A DNA stretch of 64,000 nt, taken from positions 21,300,539 through 21,364,538 of the forward strand of contig OY987248.1 of NCBI GenBank assembly GCA_963920765.1, written 5' to 3'. The stretch is from Ulota crispa. Its lineage: Eukaryota > Streptophyta > Bryopsida > Orthotrichales > Orthotrichaceae. Positions 23,558 through 35,319 of this stretch are shown here, piece by piece. The translations under genes were made by a program, and so were the position numbers. Below the pieces are notes generated by a model. It was not told the origin of the DNA and searched no databases. It worked only from the letters and a program-made list of their open reading frames with translations. Numbering within the stretch: the first letter of the stretch is position 1; every line of letters begins with the position of its first letter.

Positions 23558-25350
23558 CCCCTAAATGCCCAAGGCCTTTTTTGAGCTTCTAGGAATTTTC
23601 CCTAAACTGAACAAAAAGCAGACATTTTGATAGTTGTATCAAATTTTTTTTAAGGGAAAATATCAAAAATGGTCCTGACAATTGGTCGTATTTTGAAAAC
23701 AGGCGTGACAATTTTAAAATATCAACAATAGGCCTCATCAGGGTCCAGGAAGTATTTGAGTGTTTGTTTGTTTTTTTTTGTTTTTTGTTTTTCCTTCTTG
23801 TTGATTTCCTTTTATTCCCAAACCGGTTTATCAAAGAACTTCTTTCGTTATTTTCTCTATTTCATATTATAAATATATAAAAATTAGACCGATTTTTTGG
23901 TCCATGTTTACAAATTGCAAATAGTTTTTTCTCACCTCAACCAGCTAGCTTTGAACTAGTTGCCGGTTCTTCCCAAACTTTATATATCAAAAGTAGGCCT
24001 TGCAACTAAGGTGACCAAAGTTTTGTGCATGTTTATTTATGAGAATTGATATGAGCACACTTGGGGGGTTTGATATAAGCACACTAGGGGAGGGGTAAAT
24101 TTGAAATATTTATCATCAAAAGCTAAATTTGAAAATTTTGAATTCAGATTTGGTTTTGAAGACCTTGATTGAGTCTAGAACCACAATAGAGGTTACAATT
24201 GGACAACACCCAATATAAAAGCTTAGCTAGGGTGCAAATTATTACTTTTACTCTTTTTTATAAAAAACTTAAGCTTTTATATTGGGTGTTGTCCAATTGT
24301 AACCTCTATTGTGGTTCTAGACTCAATCAAGGTCTTCAAAACCAAATCTGAATTCAAAATTTTCAAATTTAGCTTTTGATGATAAATATTTCAAATTTAC
24401 CCCTCCCCTAGTGTGCTTATATCAAACCCCAAGTGTGCTCATATCAATTCTCATAAATAAACATGCACAAAACTTTGGTCACCTTAGTTGCAAGGCCTAC
24501 TTTTGATATATAAGGTTTGGGAAGAACCGGCAACTAGTTCAAAGCTAGCTGGTTGAGGTGAGAAAAAACTATTTGCAATTTGTAAACATGGACCAAAAAA
24601 TCGGTCTAATTTTTATATATTTATAATTATGAAATAGAGAAAATAACGGAAGAAGTTCTTTGATAAACCAGTTTGGGAATAAAAGGAAATCAATAAGAAG
24701 GAAAGAAAAAGAAAAAAAAAAGAAAAAAAAAAAATTGTCAGGCTTGTTTTTGAAATACGACCAATTGTCAGGACCATTTTTGATATTTTCCCTTCTTTTA
24801 ATTGTAACCGTACAAATTCAAACTAGATATGTTAGACATCACATAGGAAAAGAAAACACAACAGTGCCACTTATGGATTGAAAGATTATAATGTTCGATA
24901 AAGAGGGTGTCAAAACTGCAAAATGACTTCAAATCTTTCAATCCTCATTTCACATGTCAAATCTAAAATGTTGGTCACCAAAAAAATATGAGGTTAAAGG
25001 ACATAACATACATTTAACTCCAATCCATTTACAGCTTTTCAATAAGTTTTACAAATTTTTTAAAATGAATTTCTGATGTAAAATTTTCTCCAAGATCTAG
25101 TGTATTTGAGGCTCATTTTCATGAGCTCTCAACACTAAAAAAGTCAAGATTGCAATGGACACCCTTGCACAAAATCTTGAATAGAAAGTTCACAATCAAG
25201 AATTTTCAAAATTGGGTTTTTGATGCTAAAACTAGACTTCATAAAGAATAGTTATAAAATAAAAAATAGTAAATACAGCAGCTTAGTTAGGTTCTATTGA
25301 ACTTCAAAATATTGGCGGCACCAAAATGTGGTGCTTTGGGCATTTAGGGG
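23558..25350. mobile_element. Family A element A2 carrying a large palindromic insertion
   Basis: TTAA (23,554-23,557), CCCCTAAATGCCCAAGGC at the left; GCTTTGGGCATTTAGGGG at the right, then TTAA (25,351-25,354). Subtracting the 1,139-bp insertion and its 9-bp duplication leaves 645 bp, matching A1. Confidence 0.87.
23654..24792. mobile_element. Foldback element E1, Mutator-like, nested in A2
   Basis: A 1.14-kb near-palindrome whose arms meet near 24,245. Ends are GGGAAAATATCAAAAATGG and its inverse. Flanks TTTTTTTAA (23,645-23,653) and TTCTTTTAA (24,793-24,801) form a 9-bp duplication with one mismatch. A1 shows the unoccupied site. The right arm lacks about 75 bp present in the left arm. 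No transposase. Confidence 0.88.
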
Positions 25351-25354
25351 TTAA

Positions 25355-25580
25355 CCCTTAAACATCCATAGGGCATAGTATATGCTTTGACGTATAATTG
25401 TCATTTGCTACCAATAAAAAAAATTAATTTGGGATCTCAAGTAGCTCACTAGAACCACATTGATCTATTCTCCAACTTCTTTGTTGGTTGCAAATGCAGT
25501 AGAGGTGTGGATCCATTCCAAATCCAAGAACAATACCTCGTATTGTATTGGTCGGAGTGGCACACTCAGACGTTTAGGGG
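25355..25580. mobile_element. Family A short element A3, 226 bp, abutting A2
   Basis: Starts CCCTTAAACATCC directly after the TTAA that ends A2; right end CAGACGTTTAGGGG, then TTAA (25,581-25,584). Member of the five-copy short subfamily with interior CATTTGCTACCAA. Confidence 0.85.
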
Positions 25581-25584
25581 TTAA

Positions 25585-26935
25585 GAACCAATTGTGAAGG
25601 TTAGTTGTGCATGGATGCACAAATAATCACACTAAAATAAATTTAAAATCTTTGGTGCACATTGCAAGCAAACATGAAAGAATTTTGATGTTGCAAATCA
25701 ATGCAATAAATGACATGCATCAAGCTAAACAAAACAATCCTTGTATTAACGACCACAAGCAAGTAGCACTCCAATATAACATGGAAAGACATTGTAGAAA
25801 ATAAACTCCTCCTATTACGTATGATGTTTGTCCCTTAAACAACATTTTAGGTCATAGCAGGGCTCCTTCAAGAATCATAGCATGAATAAGAACCAAAATG
25901 GCACTACAAGAAAATTATCCACAATGACATGTCCGAATTGACTAAATGTGTCAGAAATGACAAAACAATGTCTAAATTGATAAAGATGACCTGATGGACA
26001 CGTCTAAATGATAAAAATTGTCCAACTTGACACTAATCACTTGCAGTGTCACAGAGGCTTGGCATGGATGCATGACCAATCAAAACAAAGAAACAAGTGC
26101 GGGCAAAATCTATATAAAACTTAGGCAAGGATCAAATAATCCTTCAAATCTCTTACTTGCATGTTGCAAGTAAGCACAAAAGAACATGTGTTGCAAATAA
26201 ATGCAACACATTACCTTTGTTGAGTTGAATGGAATAACCCTTGCCTAAATTACTATAACTAAGAACAAACTTTTATGTTGTCCTTTGGAACTCAAAAACC
26301 CAAAAACAACAAACAATCTCATATTGCAAACTTATTTGTAGCTTATGAGTTTTATAATTATAAATTAGCATGGATTTTTGCCCTAAGTAACACTTTTCCA
26401 TCTACTTATATTATTAAGCATGAGCTCCCTCCCTCCATGCTCTCTTCCAAAACCTTCTAGAATTTTGAGGTAGATTGTAAGGATAAAAGGTGCCTCTCAT
26501 ATATAGAAAGGCACCTTGCTATTGCTACAATTGCCACATACATCTAGCTTGCGTAATGCACATGGATGTGTACTAGTAAAAAAAGATTCTTCAAACACTA
26601 TGGCCTAAAGCTTAACAATGCTTAGGTGATTGATGCTAGGATCACACATGCAAAAATTGGCAATTTGAAATGAATGTAGATGTTACTTGTATTTTTGGAA
26701 AATTGGAGAACAATCACTTTTCCAAAATTTCATATACTATTCTATTAAAGATAACCTCTCCACCATTATAGGACAAGAAGTTTGAGGCACCAGTTTGTGA
26801 ACTCTTAGAACCACCGTTTTATGAACAAACCATTAAAATAAGCCTTAGAAAATCAAAAATCTACTCTTACCCAAAAACAAAAGCGCCACCATTTATTTAT
26901 TTCAAAACGCCTGTTTTGTTTGGTGTGGCCCAACC
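25585..26935. other. Unassigned AT-rich DNA
   Basis: No gene or bounded repeat seen. A short local repetition of TGACATGTC/TTGACA-like words lies near 25,920-26,040. Confidence 0.45.
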
Positions 26936-26939
26936 TTAA

Positions 26940-27852
26940 CCCCTAAATTAAGGGCCGTTGTCTCTTTGGGGGACAAATAGGATGTTGGGCATGTACTTAC
27001 AACTAAACTAGTTTGTGTGATTTTCTATTTTTTTTAACCCCAAAAGCCCTAAACACCTTTTTTTGGCAACATAGCAATATTGGACAGCTCACTATCAATG
27101 GGGTTTTCATTTTTTTTCTTTGAAATTTTTACACATGATGTGTCCATGAAGTAGCTTTGAGGTCCAACAAATTTCATAACTTTTGACTTCATGGTTCAAA
27201 AGTTATTGCATGATATGTTGTTATTTTTGCTCGGCGGGCAGCCCGGGTAGCTCATAAAAACTTCTTCAAAAATGATTTTTTTTATTTTTTTGAATTAGTT
27301 TTTTAGATTTAAGTATACGCGGGAAGCTTTCAATTATTCAATTTTGATTAATGAGATGAAAATTATGAGGAGTTTTGGTTTGGGGGTAGGTATGGTTTTG
27401 AAAGACTCCATACCTACGCCCAAACCAGAACTCCTCATAACTTTCATCTCATTAATCAAAATTGAATAATTGAAAGCTTCCCGCGTAAACATAAATCTAA
27501 AAAACTAATTCAAAAAAATAAAAAAAGTCATTTTTGAAGAAGTTTTTATGAGCTACCCGGGATGCCCGCCGAGCAAAGAAAACAACATATCATGCCATAA
27601 CTCTTAAACCATGAAGTCAAAAGTTATGAAATTTGTTGGACCTCAAGGCTACTCCATGGACACATCATGTAAAAAAAATTCAAAGAAAAAAATAAAAACT
27701 CCATTGATAGTGAGCTGTCCAAAATTGCTATGTTGCCAAAAAAGAGTGTTCAAGGCTTTAGGGGTTAAAAAAAATAGAAAATCACACAAAGTAGTTTAGT
27801 TGTAAGTACATACCCAAAATCCCATTTGTCCCTTGAAGGGGTCAATGGTTCT
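26940..27852. mobile_element. Outer palindromic family A element (A11)
   Basis: TTAA (26,936-26,939) then CCCCTAAATTAAGGG; on the right it ends at the TTAA 27,853-27,856 that also starts A6. The sequence 26,962-27,838 is one long inverted repeat centred near 27,400 (for example ACTTACAACTAAACTA and its inverse). The very end of the right arm is poorly conserved, so this boundary is less sure. Confidence 0.65.
27038..27764. mobile_element. Inner palindromic family A element (A10), 727 bp
   Basis: TTAA (27,034-27,037), CCCCAAAAGCCCTAAAC at the left; AAGGCTTTAGGGG, TTAA (27,765-27,768) at the right. Arms of about 360 bp pair with few mismatches. The right arm is related to the right half of A9. 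Confidence 0.8.
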
Positions 27853-27856
27853 TTAA

Positions 27857-28629
27857 CCCCTAAGCGCCCCAGCGCCCATATATTGCCTCCCACGATTTCA
27901 AAGCCTTATTTTGAGGACTAGATCTAACTTTTTGATCTTGCTATAAACTACAATTATGAAGGCATTCAAGTTGTCCATGCCAATGGAGTAGTGGCAAGGA
28001 GAGCCAAATGTTGTACAAGTGCTGCAAGAGATTTTGATTGGGTGAAACACCATATGGAGCGCGGTGGCACCGTATGGGTTGTGGTGGCAAGCTGCATTTT
28101 ACAAGTTGCAACCGGTCAAAATTCCTTGTAAGCTTCTTTGTGAGTTTAGTGGTAGCAGAAAAGTTGGTGGCAAGGGTTCAAGCATGTTCTAAACCCTTAT
28201 TATGGCAATAATCACCAATTGTGCCAATCATTGTTTTATGTGCAATAGCAATTTGAAGCCCTAAAAATTGACATAAAAAGAAGTGCAATCTTCAATAATT
28301 TATAAGTGTGTGCATTCACATCTAGTCTTGTTGCTCACAATTTTTAAAGAGGAATTGGAGGCTTATAGAATTTTGTAAAAATTATCAAATAGCAGCTACC
28401 TACCAAAAAATGAGATTTTGTCATCACATGTTGTTTGATCAAATGTTATAATCTCCCATCTCCCACAATCAATTGTTCCCAAAATTTACAAGCCATTTTC
28501 TAAGTAGCTATTTCACTATTCTCAATAGTCACTTTTTGTGAATCATCTGATTGACGGAAATACAATGCATCAAAGTCGTCAATCTCCAAATACTTTAATT
28601 TTGGTGAAATCGGCCTAGGCGCTCAGGGG
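27857..28629. mobile_element. Family A element A6, 773 bp
   Basis: TTAA (27,853-27,856), CCCCTAAGCGCCCCAGCG; right end TAGGCGCTCAGGGG, TTAA (28,630-28,633). Same element as A8 (44,709-52,312), where a LINE has been inserted. Confidence 0.87.
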
Positions 28630-28867
28630 TTAAGGGTTAACAGCCCCAAGTTTTCATACCATGGCCCTCCTAATCCAAGGCAACCAAATATCACAAATTT
28701 CTTAATGTAATAAACTGTTTTGTAACAAAAATCACCTAAAGTTTAACATGAATACACAATTTTCATTGTTAAAACATAATTGGCTTTGGTTCACTTTTTA
28801 ACTACATTTACAAAATTAGGAACCTCACACCTGATTGGTTGGTACTCGATAAGCAAAGCATGCTTAA

Positions 28868-29099
28868 CCCGTAAGCTCCCCAACGATGGGATCTTGTCAT
28901 TGGGGATCCCAAGTTTATCTCACTTTTTCTCTCGATCAGTATTGTGAAAAAAGTCGTGGCTAGTCTCCACATCAACAAAGAAGATGGTCCTTTTTCAAAT
29001 CCTACAATCACTTTTTCTGAATGTAATTTTCCAAGCTGTGGTGGCCATTAAAATCCCATTTTCTTCTAAACCCTAAAACAACTCCGGGTGCTCAGGGGG
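28868..29099. mobile_element. Family A element A7, 232 bp
   Basis: TTAA (28,864-28,867), CCCGTAAGCTCCCCAACG; right end GGGTGCTCAGGGGG, TTAA (29,100-29,103). The interior differs from the other short copies. Confidence 0.7.
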
Positions 29100-29114
29100 T
29101 TAAACAAAGAGATT

Positions 29115-29637
29115 TAGGGCATCATCAATAGAGGACGGGCATTTGAGCGGGCCCCGGGACAGCAAAAACACTGTTATTTTTTACTAGTGTATAATTAGAA
29201 AATGAGATTACTATCATTGGAAGCGTATACAAAAACTCGTCAAATAAATAAAATGACATATGGTATTGGAGATTGGACAAACAAACTAACGCCTATTGAA
29301 AAGATAGCTATAGGACAAACAACACGGCAAACCATGCCTAATAAAGAAAAATTAGATAGTGGCACTCCAAATTTCAGAATTTGGAATGTCACTATCTAAT
29401 TTTTCTTTATTAGGCATGGTTTGTTGTGTTGTTTGTCCTATAGCTATCTTTTCAATAGGCGTTAGTTTGTTTGTCCAATCTTCAATACCATATGTCATTT
29501 TATTTGTTTGAAGAGTTTTTGTATACGCTTCCAATGATAGTAATCTCATTTTCTAATTATACACTAGTCAAAAAATAACAGTGTTTTTTGCCGTCCCGGG
29601 GCCCACTCAAATGCCCGTTCTCTATTGATGATGCCCT
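29115..29637. mobile_element. Near-perfect 523-bp palindrome (foldback element)
   Basis: Arms of about 255 bp, 29,115-29,370 and 29,382-29,637, pair almost base for base; ends AGGGCATCATCAATAGAG and inverse. Nearly the same 65-residue open frame reads out of each arm (29,202-29,399 plus, 29,352-29,549 minus), as expected for a palindrome; I do not think it is a gene. High arm identity suggests a recent origin. Confidence 0.85.
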
Positions 29638-30374
29638 TAGACCAGGATTTGAGGCTGTAAATTGAGATACAGGTGACCACTCTTGCCTGGCCCTTGCCAG
29701 GCTGGCAGATATTTCCCATTTCCCACTTTCTATTTTGCCCATTTTCCATACATCCCGGTCCCTGGGGAAAGGAAAATCCAAGGGGGGGAAGCAATTGGGG
29801 GGAGGGGGCCGAAAAGAGCCTCTGGGTGGAGGATTATTTCCAATGCGATTCTTGTTTGCCTTATTTGGGTTTCAATGGTCCAATGTATGGACACCTAACC
29901 CTATGGCAAAACTCTTGAGGTGGGGCTCTTGGAAAAGAAAAGTGGTTTGGTCCAAGGTGAGGACACACTGGACCTTTTGATTCTTTATTTGGATATCTTG
30001 GATGACACGTCACGCTATGTATTACTGTAGCTCCAACCCCCCCCCCCCCCTCGGTCCCGGCCCTCTTTTTTATTCTTTTTTCTTTTGGCTTCAATTGAAA
30101 CTTTTAGCTCTGTTGGAAAGCGTGGCGTGTTTACCAATGAGCTATTAGTTCCATGTCATCATAATGCCTATTCTCTTCGAGTCAACCCTCTCGTTCGCTA
30201 TGAAGGTTTTTTTTCTTTGACAGCGGCTTTCTTACATGCCATTTGACCATTCTAGTGGGATTTTCGTTCTTTTGGGTTTTGGTTGTTTTATGGGGAACAC
30301 GAAAGGGAAAGGATTTTTGTTTTTACTAAAGAGTCTTGGATGTAGGGTGTTGTGGATTGCAATTTTCAACGATA
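29638..30374. other. Unassigned DNA with G- and C-runs
   Basis: Contains runs of seven, six and five G between 29,780 and 29,810, and a run of about twelve C near 30,039-30,050. No gene recognised. Confidence 0.5.
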
Positions 30375-30666
30375 AGGTGAGTTCACCCAATTCTAACCCC
30401 TGAACCTAATGCCGTCACATGTACCCCATGAGGACATCTTGAATCATTAATTTAGGCTAATCCTAAGTGACATAGATGATAAGATACCTAGGACTAGCCT
30501 AGGTTTCAAATTCAAAAGTCACAAATAATTAGGTATCTACGATTGGCCTAGATTTCAAATTCAAAGTGTCTTTATGGGGTACACTTGACGGTATGGGGTA
30601 CACTTGACGGTATGGGGTACACTTGACGGCATTAGGTTCAGGGGTTAGAATTGGGTGAACTTACCT
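30375..30666. mobile_element. Family G-type element with long TIRs, 292 bp
   Basis: AGGTGAGTTCACCCAATTCT and the inverse ending GAACTTACCT, TIR about 45 bp; TA at 30,373-30,374 and 30,667-30,668. Three tandem copies of ATGGGGTACACTTGACGGT lie next to the right TIR. Confidence 0.8.
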
Positions 30667-31024
30667 TATCGCAAGAAGGCTTGGGATCGAAATTCAAGTT
30701 TATTTGAATTGAGGGTTTACGAATGGTCCAACTAGATGGTTGGATAGGTTATTGGATTTCTCTTTGTACGTGGTTTCAAGCACTGAAAATATATTGACAA
30801 TGCAAAGAAAGATGTGTCTTTCAGTTTGAATAAAAAACGCAAAGCATGTTCTTTTTAGATACCACGCCTTCTTGCACCATCACATAGAATTACAAACAAA
30901 TAATGACCCAAGGTAAGTTATTCAGTATTTAAGGAGCATATTAAGTTCCCTTTCAAATACCAACTTATTAAATTTCAAAAGGTTATCCTCTCGTGATCAA
31001 TTGAGATTTTTTTTTGTATAAATA

Positions 31025-31241
31025 AGGTAGAAGCACCCATTACCAACATTGTACCTAGTGGCGTCATTCTCTACTGAGGGTAGTCATTTTAGGACTTAAA
31101 TCTAGGTTCATAGATAGCTTATCGGCATATTAGTCAACAACAGTAGGCTATCTATAGCTTACCTAGATTTAAGTTCTAAAAAATACCCTAAGTAGAGAAT
31201 GATGCTATTAGATACAATGTTGGTAATGGGTGCTCCTACCT
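31025..31241. mobile_element. Family G MITE, 217 bp
   Basis: AGGTAGAAGCACCCATTACC and inverse ending GGGTGCTCCTACCT, with TA flanks (31,023-31,024 and 31,242-31,243). Nearly palindromic throughout. Confidence 0.82.
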
Positions 31242-31244
31242 TAA

Positions 31245-31476
31245 CTCTTAAATGACCGCTCTACGTATTGCATAGTAAATAAGCTGCCGTATAACTGGCA
31301 TTTGCTACCAATAAAAAGTTTTGATTTGAGATTTTGACTAGCTCACTAGAACCGCATTGATTTATATTCTAACTTCTTTGTTGATCTCAAATGTAATAAA
31401 GGTGTGAATGCATTCCAAATACAAGAAAATACAAAATATTGTATTGGCTGCAAAGGGCTCCTCGGTCGTTTAAGGG
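31245..31476. mobile_element. Family A short element A13, 232 bp
   Basis: TTAA (31,241-31,244), CTCTTAAATGACC; right end GGTCGTTTAAGGG, TTAA (31,477-31,480). Abuts the G MITE, like the pair in CRBN intron 5. Confidence 0.82.
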
Positions 31477-31480
31477 TTAA

Positions 31481-32746
31481 TGCAAAAATGTGGAAGGACC
31501 GTCACAGACGATGGTGAGCTTTTGGATTTCAATTCAGCAAAATGCTTGTTTATGAAAATAAAAGTATGTCCTTTATTCTGAATGTGAAATTCGGGATATT
31601 GAATTCGAAAAAGGACCTAGAACCGAAGATTACTTTCTCCTGATTTTCAAATAATACAAATTGCAACGTTGAGATTGATGAAGCTACTTGGATAGAACAT
31701 TTAGCAAGTAACAGATGGATAAATTATCATTTGTTCATCTATTAATGTATATTCGTCCAAGATGAACCTAAACCACCCAAACAATAGGGATCACTTTTGC
31801 AATGACATCTACCTACGAAATGGGTAATTTATTATTGTTTCTAAAAAAAGCTTTTGTATGATTAAAAATAAAATAACACCAATTGCTAGTAAAAGGAAGT
31901 TAAACATGGCATATTCTCCATTGCTAAATTACGCCATATTTAACTACTGTATAACTATGTACTTCTCACATATCCCCCAAAACTAGACTCTTCAAGCATG
32001 GATTTGCCCCGCATCCACTCCATACAATTTCTTCCTGCAACCAAAACTTATAATCTCCCTCTGCCCTACAACATGGTTTTTAGTTTGTGGACTACGGAAT
32101 TGTCCAGGGTTAATTATATTTGAGGATAAAAATTTAAAACATAACTTTCCTTCTTAATAGCAAATACTGATTGTTTTTTAGTTTAATTTTAATAAATTCA
32201 GAAATCCAATGAGTTCAATTCAATCAGGGCCGAAATCTCTGTAACTTTTCTAAATTTTGTAACCCTTTTTGAAAAACCAGTCTTTGTAGTCTTCTGATGC
32301 TTGTGTACCAAAACCATAGGTTGAAAATTAACTAAAGGTTGGGGGCAGACAAGCCAACATGCTATTGGTAGATTTTATCAAACCGGTCTTGTCACATTTG
32401 GTTGTCTGAGTTTGCTCTCGACTCTGGACAACAAATTTCTTTGCTGTATTTTAGACGCAAAAGGAAACAAAATCCTGGAAAAAATCAGTTATAACTTTGG
32501 AAAGAAGGAAACGTGTACCAGAATTTTCAAAGTACTACGAAAAAAAATAGTAGAATAAAGGAGGAGAGGGGGGTGTCCTGCAACAACATTGCACCACTAG
32601 TTCCACGGCCATGACTGTACAGTTCAGTACAGTGTTCCCATCCAAACGCAATAAAGAGAACCCTCTGTTCCCAATTCTGAACTCAAAAGCAACAGGGCAG
32701 TCAGCCTTTAGGGGGCTTTTATTAATTGGCTTACGGTAAGTACAGT
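31481..32746. other. Unassigned DNA
   Basis: No gene or bounded repeat recognised. The minus-strand frame at 32,535-32,789 has no recognisable domain. Confidence 0.45.
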
Positions 32747-33023
32747 CACTAAATGTTGCATTTGGTTGCCCACATAAGTTTCTTGGCATTTTACACTATA
32801 TATAAACTTATTAATGCCACGATAATTTTCATCAATAATCACTACAATAAACTATTTTGAAGGGCCCAGTAACAAACTAGTGGCATCTAGGTAGTAAATC
32901 ATGTGAAATCCTAATATCTAAAAAATTGCATGTCTCTCCAAGTGATTAGGAGTATGAAACTTGATGTAAATTCATAAGGCAAGGCAACCTAATTTTTAAA
33001 TAACCTAAATGCAATATTTAGTG
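32747..33023. mobile_element. Family C element C8, 277 bp
   Basis: Left end CACTAAATGTTGCATTTGG, right end ATGCAATATTTAGTG then TA. The left flank reads GT instead of TA. Confidence 0.8.
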
Positions 33024-33272
33024 TACCACATCCTAGACAAACAATTCAATTTTCTAGAAATGTACACCTAAAACTAGCCTTTAAAAAAATAAAAATAAAA
33101 ATTTGGGTTTTGATGCAAGTTGGAAAAGCACTCAGTTTTTAGCTTATAGTGCTTTTTTTTTTTCTTTTTTTTTTTTTTTACTTTGTATGAATAAAGTACA
33201 AACTATAAGGTGTGTTGGTTTACAAGTGTACCTCAAATAGGTCATAGGCTCTCAAAACAGTTTAACCTTTAA

Positions 33273-34184
33273 CCCCTAAATGCCCGAGGCACCACATTCT
33301 AGTGTCCAAAATTTTTTAGGAAACTTTGAAACCCTCTTGAAGGCACATATTTTATTGTTTTGAGGTTATTTTTTTTGAAAAGTTGCGCATTGAAGTTAGC
33401 TTCACCGTTCAAATTCAACTTCCTCCATATCTTATTCCATTTATTTTTGGTGAAAGGTTAACTACAAGCATACATTTTTTGTCATGAATAGTGTTGTGAA
33501 TAGTATTGAGAATAATGTCACAGAGCCTATGAGAAGTTGCCACATTGAAAAGACAGGCATCAAGTTGAGCAAAAGGTGAAGATTTCCCTTGGGCACTCCC
33601 TTGGGCAATAAAGGCCTTTTTTTCTGAAATTTTGACATCTAACAAAATCTAAAAGTGCTCTTGGACTAATTTCAATTGGAATGTCTTTGTCATTAAAATT
33701 AGAATCTATTCATTGTTGAAAATCTTTCATTTGTAATGGTTTTTGGTCAATAATTGAAGCTGAAAATTTCATTGTATTAGGATGTTGCGTTTTGACAGTT
33801 GCGTTGTAGGCTCATTTGTGAAATTGTGGTCATGGATTTGGAAGAGGGGCCATTGGTTATGAAGTAACAACAATAAACACTAAAGCATCCTAAGTGGTTG
33901 TTTCCCAATTTTGTATCCAAAAGTTGCCAATTTGCATTGGAAGTTTTGGGCAACTCCAAAAAAAGCAAAAAATCCTATACTCATCATCATTCAATCACAA
34001 ATATCTTAAAATTTGCGAGGCCATTTTGGATTCTATTTGGGTAGTGCCATTTAGAAACCTTGAAGTTCAAGATTCAACGGTTACAATTTTTTTTTGATGT
34101 TTAATAATGATCTTACAAGGACAATTCAAAAACTTCAAAACTACTTTCCAAATACAAGAAAAACACCCTTGGACATTTAGGGGT
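33273..34184. mobile_element. Family A element A4, 912 bp
   Basis: TTAA (33,269-33,272), CCCCTAAATGCCCGAGG; right end TTGGACATTTAGGGG, TTAA (34,185-34,188). The first 40 bases resemble one end of A1 and A2 (GGCACCACATT). No coding capacity. Confidence 0.8.
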
Positions 34185-34188
34185 TAAA

Positions 34189-34413
34189 AGAATGAACTAC
34201 TATAATACATACTATGTACGCTGCTATATAATTGGCATTTGTTACCAACAAAAAGTTTTAATTTAGGATCTTGACCACCTCACTAGAACAACATTGATCT
34301 ATATTCTAACTTCTTTATTGATCTCAAATGTAATAAAGGTATAGGTGCACTACAAATACAAGAAAAATCCCCCATATTATACTGATCGCAAAGGATTGCT
34401 TCATCCTTAGGGG
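34189..34413. mobile_element. Family A short element A15, 225 bp, abutting A4
   Basis: Begins right after the TTAA of A4. Interior TTGGCATTTGTTACCAACAA matches the short subfamily; right end CATCCTTAGGGG, TTAA (34,414-34,417). Its left end has diverged. Confidence 0.75.
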
Positions 34414-34417
34414 TTAA

Positions 34418-34929
34418 TGCAAATTTCCAATCCCAATCATCAGATCATGTCTTTGCTTATTTATTGAAGTTTCTTCTCATGACTATTTTTTGAGCGGGGG
34501 TACTTGTTTGTTGAGGTGATTTTTTTTGAATCTAACAGTGTTTCGATGGATGTGAAAAAGATGGCGTATTTAACTATTTATGAATCATTCATGTAATTCT
34601 AGACTTTTTATGTCCCAAAATTATTTCAATATATTGCATACATCTACCGATGCTTTGCAAACCAGTGCAGTCGAGTCAATTTATGGACTTTGGATGGTTC
34701 ATAACTAGTGGAACGCCATTTTGTACTAATTTTTGTATGTGTGAAACATACTTGTATTCATTTGTTGTTTAAAATCAGCACTCATAGTTGATACTTTAAG
34801 GCGTTATGATAAGATAATAATCATTTAGTGAGAGTCCAAATCACATATATTTGAAATTAACAAGCTAAACAATATTCCATTCTAATAAAATAAATGACAA
34901 GTTCCACCGTAAAAAAGTCCTTTATACTA
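34418..34929. other. Unassigned AT-rich DNA
   Basis: No feature recognised in this 0.5 kb. Confidence 0.5.
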
Positions 34930-35217
34930 CAACAAATATTTCATTTAGGTTGCTTTAATCATTAGGTTGTCATATCCTAGAAAGTTGTCTCATGAATTAT
35001 TGCTTAGTCACTTGGAGGTGCATGCAACCCTCTAGATATTAGGATTTCACATGGTTTATGATCTCAATGCAGCTAATTTATTTTTTGACAATGTGGTTGT
35101 TGTTGTCAAGTCCTTCAAAATTCATTCATTGCAACAATTATTGATGAAAATTACTGCGGTTTCAGTACGTATATATTGAGAAAACAATGTGAGGCAACCT
35201 AAATGCAATATTCAGAG
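34930..35217. mobile_element. Family C element C9, 288 bp
   Basis: TA then CAACAAATATTTCATTTAGG; right end GGCAACCTAAATGCAATATT..GAG then TA (35,218-35,219). The interior matches C7 and C10. Confidence 0.8.
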
Positions 35218-35319
35218 TAGTAAATGTTAGCCCATGGGGCACACATAATCCATTTTTTCCCATATCCACACTAATTAAAGAGTGTCAAAATTAGGGAGGT
35301 CGGATTAGTGATTTTTTTG

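Noticed and set aside
29202-29549. Matching 65-residue frames on both strands
   Set aside because: They are the two arms of a palindrome read outwards; short and without family resemblance.
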